A stretch of DNA of 38,347 bases from IMG/VR virus record IMGVR_UViG_3300036985_000997, positions 1 to 38,347 of that record; one strand, given 5' to 3'. The notes beneath the pieces were generated by a model. It was not told the DNA's origin. It searched no databases and saw nothing but the letters and a program-made list of their open reading frames with translations. The position numbers and the translations under genes were made by a program. Shown in pieces: positions 14,362 through 21,915 of the stretch. This DNA comes from a virus. Within the stretch, counting starts at the first letter, position 1, and the number at the start of each line of letters is the position of its first letter.

Positions 14362-14720
14362 GTTTCAACATACGCATCAATGGCAGGGCCGTTCTTGCCG
14401 TGGCCTTCCAAGACAATAGGCGACACCCAGCGCCCGTCTACAAACCGCTGGCTAAGTACATACTTGGCCATTTGCGCGTCTGTAAGTCGCAAAGCTGCTT
14501 TTATTTCAGGCTCTGGCGGGTACTCAAACACTTTGCCGTTGTTCCACTCGTCTGCTAGGCTTTTGGCCTCAGTTTCAAGAGCAAAAACATGGCCTGGGCG
14601 GTCAGCAAACGTAAGAACGTTTAAACCGTTCTTGTTCTTGACGCCCCACCATCCATTGGGGCCAATGGCTTCGGCTTTGTAAGGGCTAAAGGCAAAATAC
14701 CTAGCTGGTTGTCCACTCAT
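14358..14720 (-). CDS. Conserved small protein (120 aa) between nuclease and methyltransferase
   Basis: From the ATG at 14720 the product begins MSGQPARYFAFSPYKAEAIG and continues with a compact alpha/beta-looking sequence (GWWGVKNKNGLNVLTFADRPG, then ALETEAKSLADEWN), ending with LEGHGKNGPAIDAYVET. The upstream in-frame extension to 14834 lies over the nuclease gene and is rejected. It overlaps the VRR-NUC gene by 20 bases and the methyltransferase start by ATGA. I do not recognise a named family; no catalytic motif stands out. Confidence 0.7.
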   Translation of the reverse strand: MSGQPARYFAFSPYKAEAIGPNGWWGVKNKNGLNVLTFADRPGHVFALETEAKSLADEWNNGKVFEYPPEPEIKAALRLTDAQMAKYVLSQRFVDGRWVSPIVLEGHGKNGPAIDAYVET

Positions 14721-14970
14721 CAATCTGCCCCTTCGTCCATAAACATACATACCTTTGGTTGAGCCGCGCCATGTCTGCGGCAAACAGCTTTTGCAATTCT
14801 GATAACCTACCGCCCTTGGTCTTGAGTTCCACAAACCAAGTGCTGCCGTCAGGCAGGCAGGCTATCCTGTCCGCTACGCCCTTGCGCCCTGGCGAGGTGA
14901 ACTTGTAGGTCTTACCCCCAAGCCGCTCTACGGCCCAGACAAAATGATTTTCTACATCTTTTTCTTTCAT
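14701..14970 (-). CDS. VRR-NUC domain nuclease
   Basis: The 89-residue protein from the ATG at 14970 is a minimal VRR-NUC (PD-(D/E)XK) nuclease: E7 in the first helix (KDVENHFVWAVERLGG), then GRKGVADRIA with D34, the core E48-L-K50 (WFVELKTKGGRLSELQ) and the closing LNQRYVCLWTKGQIDEW. Stand-alone VRR-NUC proteins in phages cut branched DNA such as Holliday junctions, useful in recombination and before packaging. An in-frame GTG at 15021 would extend it through the divergent control region and is less likely. It is the first gene of the minus-strand block. Confidence 0.87.
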   Translation of the reverse strand: MKEKDVENHFVWAVERLGGKTYKFTSPGRKGVADRIACLPDGSTWFVELKTKGGRLSELQKLFAADMARLNQRYVCLWTKGQIDEWTTS

Positions 14971-15034
14971 GTCAAGAAGTTTAGCACAAAAAGTTGTGGT
15001 ACAGTTGTGGCTCACAAACACTAAAGGACTCTAA
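14971..15034. promoter_or_regulatory. Divergent control region between the minus block and the replication operon
   Basis: Only 64 bases separate the ATG of the VRR-NUC gene (minus) from the ATG at 15035 (plus), so at least one pair of divergent promoters probably sits here or overlaps the starts. Two direct repeats of AGTTGTGG lie at 14992-14999 and 15003-15010, an 11-base period close to one helical turn, which suits an activator or repressor site. The plus gene has AAGGA before its ATG. I do not see a clear consensus -35/-10 pair, so promoter positions are not assigned. Confidence 0.45.
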
Positions 15035-16162
15035 ATGCAGCATTCCAGTATCGTCGGCGGCAGCACCGCCAAGAGGGTAATCAACTGCCCTGGCTCTGTG
15101 GCCCTAGTCGCCAAGATGCCGCCCAAGCCATCTAGCAAGTACGCTGACGAGGGCACGCTCCTACACAACGTCATCGCAGAGATCGTGATGTCCGGCCAAA
15201 GTTCAGAGCATTACCTTGGCACCAAGTACGAAGACCAAGTGCTGACCCAAGAACTGATAGACAACAAGTTAAACCCCGCCTTGCGCGCGCTGGACGAGAT
15301 CGACCCCAAACAGGAGATGGAAATTGAAGCCGAAACAAGCGTTAATTTTGGTGATTTACTTCCCGGTGTTTTTGGTTCAACTGATCTTATTGGTCGTTTG
15401 GGCAATCGCGCTGTTGTTCTTGACTGGAAGTTCGGTGATGGTGTTGCTGTGGAAGTCGAGGAAAACCCGCAATTGATGTTCTACGCTGCTGCGGCCATGC
15501 GTACACCATCCGCGCAGTGGGCCTTTGAGGGCGTGACCGAGATTGAGATGGTCATCGTGCAGCCGCCTGCTGTAAAGCGTTGGGTGACCACACCAGCGCG
15601 TATTGCTGAGTTTGAGTTGCAGTTGGTGCAGGCCGTCAAGATGAGCGAGAAGAAGACCGCTCCGCTGCGCTCTGGCGATCACTGCCGCTGGTGCGCTGCC
15701 AAGCCGGTGTGCCCACAGATGACCGGCGCAGTTGAGCGCGCCTTGCAGACAACCATTGACAACCTTGACCCGCCGACGATTGCCACCTATCTCAAAAACG
15801 CGGATATGCTGGAGCAGTGGATCACCGATCTGCGGGCCTTGGCGCTCCAGTTGCTGGAGAGCGGCGCTAAACTGCCTGATTACAAACTGGTCGCCAAGCG
15901 GGCGATCCGTTCATGGACTGACGAGGACAAGGCCAAGGTCGCCCTGTTCGCGTTCGGTCTGACCGAATCTGAAGTGGTGGAGACTTCCGTGATCTCTCCG
16001 GCCAAAGCTGAAAAGGCGCTCAAAAAGCGCAAGCAGGCTTTGCCGGACGGTCTGGTGGTCGCCATCTCTTCAGGTAACACCTTGGCAAGCGCGGATGACC
16101 CGCGCCCCGAGGTGATGCTCTTGGGTAAGCAATTAACCGCTGCCCTTTCTAAACTTCAATAA
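15035..16162 (+). CDS. RecB/Cas4-like nuclease, DUF2800 type, with four-Cys cluster
   Basis: The 375-residue protein has the RecB-nuclease layout: GTLLHNVIAE (H44), STDLIG (D117), VLDWKFG (D130, K132) and a downstream ENPQLMFYA motif (QxxxY). Four cysteines, C18 (INCPGS) and C217/C220/C226 (DHCRWCAAKPVCPQM), are placed like the iron-sulphur ligands of Cas4/AddB-type nucleases. Phages often have this DUF2800-type gene directly before an ssDNA-binding protein and DNA polymerase, as here, so it probably processes ends during replication or recombination. It is the first gene of the plus-strand replication operon. Confidence 0.85.
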   Translation: MQHSSIVGGSTAKRVINCPGSVALVAKMPPKPSSKYADEGTLLHNVIAEIVMSGQSSEHYLGTKYEDQVLTQELIDNKLNPALRALDEIDPKQEMEIEAETSVNFGDLLPGVFGSTDLIGRLGNRAVVLDWKFGDGVAVEVEENPQLMFYAAAAMRTPSAQWAFEGVTEIEMVIVQPPAVKRWVTTPARIAEFELQLVQAVKMSEKKTAPLRSGDHCRWCAAKPVCPQMTGAVERALQTTIDNLDPPTIATYLKNADMLEQWITDLRALALQLLESGAKLPDYKLVAKRAIRSWTDEDKAKVALFAFGLTESEVVETSVISPAKAEKALKKRKQALPDGLVVAISSGNTLASADDPRPEVMLLGKQLTAALSKLQ

Positions 16163-16172
16163 AGGTACAGAA

Positions 16173-16805
16173 ATGTCCAATCTAGTAGCGTTCTCCCAAG
16201 CGGGCTTGCCCGCAGTTTCCACCCTCGCATCCTCCCTGCGGGCTATCCAATCCGATGTCGGCCCAGCCGGTACGGTCATCCTGAAAATGGACAAGACCGG
16301 CCATTGGGTGTTTGGTGCAGACCAAACTGAAATCGAAGAGGACAGCACCTGGGCGGTCAACCCTTTCAGTTTCGTCCACGGCTTTATTGCCTGGGGCGAC
16401 GGTGAGGTGTTGGGCGAGAAGATGGTGCCCGTGTCCCAGCCCCTGCCGGAGTTGGACGGTGCGCCCCCAGCAGCCAAAAAGGGCTGGGAGACTCAAGTGG
16501 GTATGAGTCTGAAGTGTCTGTCTGGCGAAGACAAGGGCATGGAAGCCCGCTTTACAACCACTTCGGTGGGCGGTAAGCGCAGCGTCCAAACCTTGGCCGT
16601 GTCCTTGGCAGATCAGGTAGAGAAAGACCAATCCAAACCAGTGCCGGTCGTGCACCTCAAAAAGGAGCATTACCAGCACAAGTCGTATGGCCGGATTTTT
16701 ACCCCGGTGTTTGAAGTTGTGGAGTGGCTGTCGTTGGAAGGTGAGCCCGAGCCTAAGAAGGCTGAGGAAGCTGCACCAAGTCGTCGTCGTCGCGTAGCGG
16801 CCTGA
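16173..16805 (+). CDS. Probable ssDNA-binding protein
   Basis: The 210-residue product (MSNLVAFSQAGLPAVSTLASS..., then VILKMDKTGHWVFGADQTE, NPFSFVHGFIAWGDGEVLGEKMVPV) is rich in beta segments consistent with an OB-like fold and ends in an acidic linker followed by a basic tail (SRRRRVAA). It takes the place that DUF2815-type single-strand DNA-binding proteins occupy between DUF2800 nuclease and polymerase genes in other phages, and similar proteins are found in betaproteobacterial phages. Assignment is by context and weak pattern. The stop and the next start overlap (TGATG). Confidence 0.62.
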   Translation: MSNLVAFSQAGLPAVSTLASSLRAIQSDVGPAGTVILKMDKTGHWVFGADQTEIEEDSTWAVNPFSFVHGFIAWGDGEVLGEKMVPVSQPLPELDGAPPAAKKGWETQVGMSLKCLSGEDKGMEARFTTTSVGGKRSVQTLAVSLADQVEKDQSKPVPVVHLKKEHYQHKSYGRIFTPVFEVVEWLSLEGEPEPKKAEEAAPSRRRRVAA

Positions 16806-18688
16806 TGACTCTCTGGGTCGATTTTGAGACCCGTAGCGCCTGCGACCTAAAAGTCGCAGGCGTCTACAACTACGCCCAGCACGCCAGTACCGAGGTGCTG
16901 TGTATGTCCTACGCCTTCGACGATGAAGACGTACAGACATGGTTGCCGGGGCAGCCACTGCCTGACCTGACAGGCCACCGCATCATGGCGCACAACGCCG
17001 CTTTTGAGCGGCTGATTCTTTGGTACGTCTTGCAGCTTGACATCCCGCTGGAGTCGTTTTACTGCACCGCAGCGCAGGCCCGCGCCAATTGCGCGCCTGG
17101 TTCGTTGGAGGACGTTGGCCGCTTTGCTGGCGCGTCCATGAAGAAAGACCACCGTGGTGCCCAGCTAATCCGCAAGATGAGCGTGCCGCCTTACGAGGAG
17201 TCGCCCGAGTTGACCGCCGAGATGGTGGCCTACTGTGAACAGGATGTACGGGCCATGCGTGCTATCAGCAAGGCCATGCGGCCATTGTCAGCGCAAGAGT
17301 TGCAGGATTACCACGTCAACGAGCGTATCAATGACCGTGGCGTCCTGGTGGACGTGCCCCTGTGCCATGCTGCGGTCAAATACGCCAGCGCTGAGTTGGC
17401 CGAGATTCAAGAGATCGTGGCCGAAGTGACCGAGGGCGAGATTACCAGCGTGCGGTCGCCCAAGATGCGCGATTGGGTTTATGACCGCGTGGATGATGAG
17501 GCCCGCAAGCTAATGCAAAAAGACGGCAAGGTCAGCATTGATAAGACCGTGCGGTTTAACTTACTCAACTGTGATGGAGTGCCACCCGATGTTCAAGAAG
17601 TCATCCAATGCGCCGACGACCTTTGGGCGTCCTCGGTTGCGAAGTTCAGCCGCCTTGCACAGCTATCAGATGAAGAAGATGGCCGAGTCCGAGGCGCTTT
17701 TGTGTTTGCAGGCGGCAGCGCTACTGGACGCGCTTCGTCTTATGGAGCCCAAGTCCACAACTTTACCCGCAAGTGCGCCCAAGCGCCTGAAGAAGTCCGC
17801 ACAGCAATGGTCAGAGGCCACGCCATCGTCCCCAAGTTTGGCAAGCGAGTCACCGACGTCCTCAAAGGAATGCTCCGACCGGCCCTTGTACCTAGTAAGG
17901 GTAAACACCTAGTCGTTGCCGATTGGTCGGCCATCGAAGCTAGGGTAAACCCTTGGTTGTCCGGCAGGGGCGACGACAAGCTGGCGATCTTTGCGTCCGG
18001 CGAAGACGTCTACAAAGTCAACGCCTCTGCGACCTTTGGTGTGAGCGTGGGTCAGGTCAATAAAGACCAGCGCCAGATCGGCAAGGTGCAGGAGTTAGCT
18101 TGCGGCTTTGCCGGTGGCGTCGGTGCCTTTGCAGCGATGGGCCGCGTGTACGGCGTGGCGCTGCCTGAGTCAGACGCGCGGCGCATGGTTGATGCTTGGC
18201 GTAGGGCAAACCCTTGGTCTGTTCCCTACTGGCAAGACCTAGAATCAGCGTACACCCGCGCGATGCGAAACAAAGGCAAAGAGTTCAGCGCGGGGCGCGT
18301 CGTGTACCTGTTCGACGGCTTGCACCTATGGTATGTGCTGCCCTCTGGACGCATCCTGTGCTACCCCTATGCCCGATTGGAAACAGACGGTGTGACTTAC
18401 GCCAAAGCTGCTTGGAAACCCGCCGCTGATGCCAAGGAATGGCCCCGCGCCCGTCTGTGGAAGGGGCTGGCCTGCGAGAACATTACCCAGGCCGTGGCGA
18501 ACGACTTGCTGCGCCATTCGCTGCGCCAGCTTGATGACGTGGTGCTGCACGTCCACGATGAAATTGTGATCGAGACCGCAACGCCCGACCCCGAGGCGCT
18601 GCGCTTGGTCATGTGTACCCCGCCCGATTGGGCTAAGGGTTTACCCCTAGACGCTGAAGTCTCAATTATGGAGCGATACGGAAAATGA
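16805..18688 (+). CDS. Family A DNA polymerase with 3'-5' exonuclease domain
   Basis: The 627-residue protein contains exonuclease motifs (D6-F-E8; H63NAAFE68; Y143CEQD147) and polymerase motifs A (D373WSAIEAR), B (RQIGKVQELACGFAGG, 423-438) and C (HVHDEIVIE, D585). The proofreading residues are all present. Length is typical for the compact family A polymerases of phages. It is the replicative polymerase, coupled by overlaps to the ssDNA-binding protein gene and to the primase-helicase gene. Three short elements resembling GGGTAAACCC lie within its coding sequence. Confidence 0.95.
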   Translation: MTLWVDFETRSACDLKVAGVYNYAQHASTEVLCMSYAFDDEDVQTWLPGQPLPDLTGHRIMAHNAAFERLILWYVLQLDIPLESFYCTAAQARANCAPGSLEDVGRFAGASMKKDHRGAQLIRKMSVPPYEESPELTAEMVAYCEQDVRAMRAISKAMRPLSAQELQDYHVNERINDRGVLVDVPLCHAAVKYASAELAEIQEIVAEVTEGEITSVRSPKMRDWVYDRVDDEARKLMQKDGKVSIDKTVRFNLLNCDGVPPDVQEVIQCADDLWASSVAKFSRLAQLSDEEDGRVRGAFVFAGGSATGRASSYGAQVHNFTRKCAQAPEEVRTAMVRGHAIVPKFGKRVTDVLKGMLRPALVPSKGKHLVVADWSAIEARVNPWLSGRGDDKLAIFASGEDVYKVNASATFGVSVGQVNKDQRQIGKVQELACGFAGGVGAFAAMGRVYGVALPESDARRMVDAWRRANPWSVPYWQDLESAYTRAMRNKGKEFSAGRVVYLFDGLHLWYVLPSGRILCYPYARLETDGVTYAKAAWKPAADAKEWPRARLWKGLACENITQAVANDLLRHSLRQLDDVVLHVHDEIVIETATPDPEALRLVMCTPPDWAKGLPLDAEVSIMERYGK

Positions 18689-20967
18689 ATTTCTTAACTT
18701 ATCTCGAAAACATTGCGCCCGAGGGCGAGGTCATCCTGTTCGTGCGGCAGAAGCCGATTTTGAAAGATGGCGAAACTCAGTTCCACGCCGATGGTGCAGT
18801 CAAGTGCGCTTGGCCTGCGTTTTTACCCAAGAAATGGAAGCCCGATCAGGCGTGGTATTGCAACACCGGCTGCTTCATCATCGACCGATTCGACGAGGGC
18901 AAACCCGCAGCCAAGGCCGATGCCTGTGAGCGTGTGGCTTTCCTAGTGCTGGACGACGTGGGCACAAAGGCCAAGGTGCCGCCCATCGACCCGACGTGGA
19001 TCATGGAGACCAGCCCCAACAACTACCAGTATGGCTACACCTTCGCGCTGGACGACCAGCCCATGAAGGGCGAATTTAGCGCGGCCATTGTCGCCATCGC
19101 AGAAGCAGGCTACACCGACGGCGGGGCCATCAACCCCGTCCGTAATTTCAGGCTGCCTGGTTCGATCAACCTCAAGCCTGGCCGTGAGCGCTTTGCGTCT
19201 GCCTTGGTTGAGTTTCACCCCGAGCGTGAGTTTTCGTTAGCGGCCATCTGCACCGCCCTGGGCGTGGTGCCCAACCCAGCAGACACGGCCACCGTGCGCC
19301 CGATCCGGCTCACAGACGACGGCGGCGACGACGTGCTGGCGTGGACAGCAGCGCGCGGCGACTTGCTGGAGAAGGGCAACAGCAGCGGCTGGTGGGGCAT
19401 CGTTTGCCCGAACAGCGCCGAGCATAGCGACGGCAATCCAATGGGCCGGTATCACCCCGTCAACCGCGCGTACTGCTGCCTGCATGAGCATTGCGCCCAT
19501 CTGGACAGTGCCGCCTACCTTGCATGGGTGGAAGAGCAGGGCGGCCCCAAGCGCTCACACGGCCTGCGTGATGAGTTATTGGCCGCAGTAATGGAAAACA
19601 CCCTTGCCAAGCTGACCCCGACGGTCGAGTACCCCGACGACGCTGCGACAGTCATCGCAGAGGTCGAGCATCGTGAGTTGGGCCGCGTGGAAATGTCCGG
19701 CTGGTTTGAGCGCTTTGCGTACATACAGAACGACGATGCATACTTTGACATGGAAGACCGGCGCGAAGTGATGCGTAAGACCTTTAACGCCCTGTTTCGG
19801 CATATCAACTGCAAGTCACGGCATGGTAAGCACCCCAAGGTCGAGGCGTCGGTGTCCTTTGATGAGTACCGCCAAGACAAGGGCGCAAGGGCGCTCGTAG
19901 GTATCACCTACGCGGCAGGCGAGTCGGTGCTGGTGGCGCGTGAGGGCTTGGTGTATGGCAACCGCTGGCGCGATGCCCGCCCCGAGCCGGTGGCCGCTGA
20001 CGTGTCCGCGTGGCTGCGCCATGTCGAGCGCATGGTTCCGATTGAATTCGAGCGTGAGCATTTGCTTAACGCCCTTGCCCATAAGGTGCAGTTCCCCAGC
20101 CACAAGATCAATCATGCGATCTTACTGGGCGGCAATCATGGATCAGGGAAAGACACCCTCTTTGCGCCCTTTTTCTGGGCCATAGGTGGCAAGGCCAAGG
20201 CCAATTGCTCCCTGGTCAAGAACGAAGACCTAAGCAGTCAGTGGGGCTATGCGCTCGAGTGCGAAGTGATGGAGATCGCTGAGTTGCGCCAAGCAGAGGC
20301 CAAAGACCGGCGCGCCCTTGAAAATACCCTCAAGCCCATCATTGCAGCGCCCCCCGAGTTGCTGATGGTCAACCGCAAGGGCTTGCATCCCTACTATGCT
20401 TTGAATCGCGTTTTCGTGGTGGCATTCTCCAATGAGCGCGTGGCGATATCGTTGCCCAGCGAGGATCGCCGCTGGTTTGTCCTATGGTCTGAAGCAGGCA
20501 AGCTGCCTGAAGCAGAGGCGGTTAGTCTTTGGAATTGGTACGAGCATCGCGGGGGCTTTGCAGCCGTGGCGGCTTACCTGCACACCCGTGACGTATCCGC
20601 GTGGAACCCAAATGCTGCGCCCCCAATGACTGAGGCCAAGGCCATCATGGTCGAGCATGGCATGAGCGGCGCTGAGTCGTTCCTGGTTAACCTGATCAAG
20701 GCCCGTCAGCGTGCATTTGCGTCGGGCGTGGTAGGCGCGCCCTTTTACGCGATCTGCGACGAGTTGCAGCTATACGCGCCAGCAGGGATCAAGATCGTTC
20801 CCCCGGCCCTCATGCACGCGCTGAAAGAGGCGGGCTGGATCGATATGGGCCGCCTGGCGTCGCGTGAGTATCAGACCAAAAAGCACATTTTCTGCGCGCC
20901 GGAATTGGCGAAAACCAATAAATCAGACCTACGGCGCGCCATAGAAAAAGCCCCCGAAGGGGCTTAG
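18685..20967 (+). CDS. Primase-helicase (PrimPol-like N-terminus, P4/DUF5906-type ATPase)
   Basis: The 760-residue protein has an N-terminal half resembling RepB/PrimPol archaeo-eukaryotic primases: LVLDDVG (D90-D91) and NFRLPGSINLKPG (154-166). A Cys/His cluster follows (C241, H247, C264, C265, C270, H272), probably zinc-binding. The C-terminal half is an SF3/P4-type ATPase with Walker A GGNHGSGKDT (482-491) and a Walker B-like EVMEIAEL (527-534). It would prime and unwind DNA for the adjacent polymerase. Its last codons form the arm of a terminator hairpin acting mainly on the opposite strand. Confidence 0.88.
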   Translation: MNFLTYLENIAPEGEVILFVRQKPILKDGETQFHADGAVKCAWPAFLPKKWKPDQAWYCNTGCFIIDRFDEGKPAAKADACERVAFLVLDDVGTKAKVPPIDPTWIMETSPNNYQYGYTFALDDQPMKGEFSAAIVAIAEAGYTDGGAINPVRNFRLPGSINLKPGRERFASALVEFHPEREFSLAAICTALGVVPNPADTATVRPIRLTDDGGDDVLAWTAARGDLLEKGNSSGWWGIVCPNSAEHSDGNPMGRYHPVNRAYCCLHEHCAHLDSAAYLAWVEEQGGPKRSHGLRDELLAAVMENTLAKLTPTVEYPDDAATVIAEVEHRELGRVEMSGWFERFAYIQNDDAYFDMEDRREVMRKTFNALFRHINCKSRHGKHPKVEASVSFDEYRQDKGARALVGITYAAGESVLVAREGLVYGNRWRDARPEPVAADVSAWLRHVERMVPIEFEREHLLNALAHKVQFPSHKINHAILLGGNHGSGKDTLFAPFFWAIGGKAKANCSLVKNEDLSSQWGYALECEVMEIAELRQAEAKDRRALENTLKPIIAAPPELLMVNRKGLHPYYALNRVFVVAFSNERVAISLPSEDRRWFVLWSEAGKLPEAEAVSLWNWYEHRGGFAAVAAYLHTRDVSAWNPNAAPPMTEAKAIMVEHGMSGAESFLVNLIKARQRAFASGVVGAPFYAICDELQLYAPAGIKIVPPALMHALKEAGWIDMGRLASREYQTKKHIFCAPELAKTNKSDLRRAIEKAPEGA
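20948..20965 (-). terminator. Terminator of the minus-strand block, at a convergent junction
   Basis: A 7-bp stem (AAGCCCC at 20948-20954 with GGGGCTT at 20959-20965) around a CGAA loop is followed, in minus-strand sense, by a run of T (TTTTTC), the classic intrinsic form. In plus-strand sense it has no T run, so it mainly ends the minus-strand block. It overlaps the last codons of the plus-strand primase-helicase gene. Confidence 0.75.
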
Positions 20968-21026
20968 TCTAGATCAAACAAGATCGCTAGGATCGCGGCC
21001 GCAAGGGCCGCAGCGATTATAAGCAC
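20964..21026 (-). CDS. Possible 20-aa hydrophobic peptide
   Basis: A GTG-initiated frame overlapping the end of the 44-residue gene encodes a very hydrophobic peptide (LIIAAALAAAILAIL followed by FDLD), ending just at the terminator. Composition is that of a membrane peptide, like the 35-residue product upstream. There is no convincing ribosome-binding site; translation would rely on coupling. It may be chance. Confidence 0.25.
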   Translation of the reverse strand: MLIIAAALAAAILAILFDLD

Positions 21027-21151
21027 GCAAGCGCGCGTTCAGCATCGTCGCGCGTCGCCTCATTGTCGTCGTCCAGCAAAGCGCGCAGCACATCCTCCAA
21101 GTGATTTATCCGCGCAATGTAGTGCGCCTCTTCAAAATTTTCGTCGTTCAT
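21017..21151 (-). CDS. Small acidic protein (44 aa)
   Basis: From the ATG at 21151 (GGAG six bases upstream) the product is MNDENFEEAHYIARINHLEDVLRALLDDDNEATRDDAERALACL, abbreviated here by its two halves MNDENFEEAHYIARI and DDAERALACL: an acidic helical protein. The longer frame to 21217 has no start signal. Its ATG overlaps the stop of the upstream 35-residue membrane protein (ATGA). Function unknown. Confidence 0.65.
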   Translation of the reverse strand: MNDENFEEAHYIARINHLEDVLRALLDDDNEATRDDAERALACL

Positions 21152-21255
21152 AAATACTCCAATAGGATAGCGGCTAGGGCCAGGCCAATAGTCACGGCCA
21201 GCAGGGCACCGGCCCAAGGGCGCGCCACTGGTTCGGGTTTGTAGTGTTCCCTCAT
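21148..21255 (-). CDS. Single-TM micro-protein (35 aa)
   Basis: MREHYKPEPVARPWAG is followed by ALLAVTIGLALAAILLEYL, one transmembrane helix with a basic N-terminus. GGAGG stands seven bases before the ATG, and both ends overlap neighbours by ATGA. This combination strongly supports expression despite the small size. It would sit in the inner membrane with the N-terminus in the cytoplasm; the role is unknown. Confidence 0.68.
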   Translation of the reverse strand: MREHYKPEPVARPWAGALLAVTIGLALAAILLEYL

Positions 21256-21533
21256 GCTTCGACCTCCATAGAATCGACGCCTACGGGCACGCTGATATGC
21301 TTGGACAGTGGCGCAAAGTGGTTTGTCTCGCCCAAACCGTTCATAGCGTAATAGTCGCGCACGTAGGCGTGCGTAGACAGGCTATCCCCGAAGCGCGGGT
21401 AAGTGCGCTTGGCCGCTTTGGGCCGCACCGGCTTATGCTTGCCGGTGATCTTACCGGCCAGGGCCTGCACGGCCAGCGTGCGCTCCAGTGACGCCAGCGT
21501 GTACGTGGTTGTTTCAATTTTCAGGGGGTGCAT
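21252..21533 (-). CDS. Small basic protein (93 aa), function unknown
   Basis: Starting at the ATG at 21533 (GGAG upstream), the product reads MHPLKIETTTYTLASLERTL, then a basic section GKITGKHKPVRPKAAKRTYPRFGDSL and ends VGVDSMEVEA. Upstream in-frame codons overlap the preceding gene and are not used. I do not recognise a family. It overlaps the 58-residue gene upstream by 20 bases and the next by four. Confidence 0.68.
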   Translation of the reverse strand: MHPLKIETTTYTLASLERTLAVQALAGKITGKHKPVRPKAAKRTYPRFGDSLSTHAYVRDYYAMNGLGETNHFAPLSKHISVPVGVDSMEVEA

Positions 21534-21690
21534 AACGTAACTCCAGGTTGATAGCCCTATCAATAGAGCGTTGAAAATACCCATCGGCCAGCTTATCGGC
21601 CAGCATGGCCGCGTCGATGGCTTCAGGCGTGGGCAGTGGCGCCGGTGGCGCATATGGCCGTAGGATGGCCTCAAAGAGGGGATGCATCAT
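21514..21690 (-). CDS. Small protein (58 aa), function unknown
   Basis: The frame encodes MMHPLFEAILRPYAPPAPLP, then TPEAIDAAMLADKLADGYFQ and RSIDRAINLELRYAPPEN. It has a Pro-rich N-terminal part and a helical remainder. The first ATG overlaps the stop of the 52-residue gene (ATGA), which fixes the start. Coupled, compact arrangement supports a real gene; function is unknown. Confidence 0.68.
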   Translation of the reverse strand: MMHPLFEAILRPYAPPAPLPTPEAIDAAMLADKLADGYFQRSIDRAINLELRYAPPEN

Positions 21691-21845
21691 AGTCCGGCCC
21701 CCACGGCCATAGATAGTCCGCTCACGCGATAACAGGCACCGTCTGATCGTTGCACGTCAATGGTGCCTGCACGGTGGATCGCCAGGATCCGCACGCGCTC
21801 CAAGCGCCCGTATAGTGAGATATGGATATATTGTCCGATTTTCAT
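21687..21845 (-). CDS. Small beta-rich protein (52 aa), function unknown
   Basis: The product MKIGQYIHISLYGRLERVRI, then LAIHRAGTIDVQRSDGACYR and VSGLSMAVGAGL looks like a short all-beta (SH3-like) barrel of the kind that binds nucleic acid or protein, but no family is recognised. It ends in an ATGA overlap with the next gene. The ribosome-binding site is weak (AAAGTAA region). It follows a 25-base inverted repeat at 21883-21907. Confidence 0.65.
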   Translation of the reverse strand: MKIGQYIHISLYGRLERVRILAIHRAGTIDVQRSDGACYRVSGLSMAVGAGL

Positions 21846-21882
21846 AATTTACTTTCGTTTATTGTCCGGCCAGGATTAGCCC

Positions 21883-21907
21883 GCAAGCGCTGGCGCGCAG
21901 CGCTTGC
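21883..21907. promoter_or_regulatory. Intercistronic 9-bp inverted repeat
   Basis: GCAAGCGCT at 21883-21891 and AGCGCTTGC at 21899-21907 are perfect inverted copies with a 7-base GC-rich loop. The repeat lies in the only real gap of the minus block, between the Cys-rich protein gene and the 52-residue gene. No T run follows on either strand, so it may be an RNA-processing or stability hairpin, or a protein-binding palindrome, rather than an intrinsic terminator. Confidence 0.55.
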
Positions 21908-21915
21908 AGATAGCC

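Noticed and set aside
16182-16958. 258-codon antisense open frame across the ssDNA-binding protein and polymerase start
   Set aside because: The sense frames carry clear family patterns; the antisense product is Arg/His/Leu-rich without a recognisable domain.
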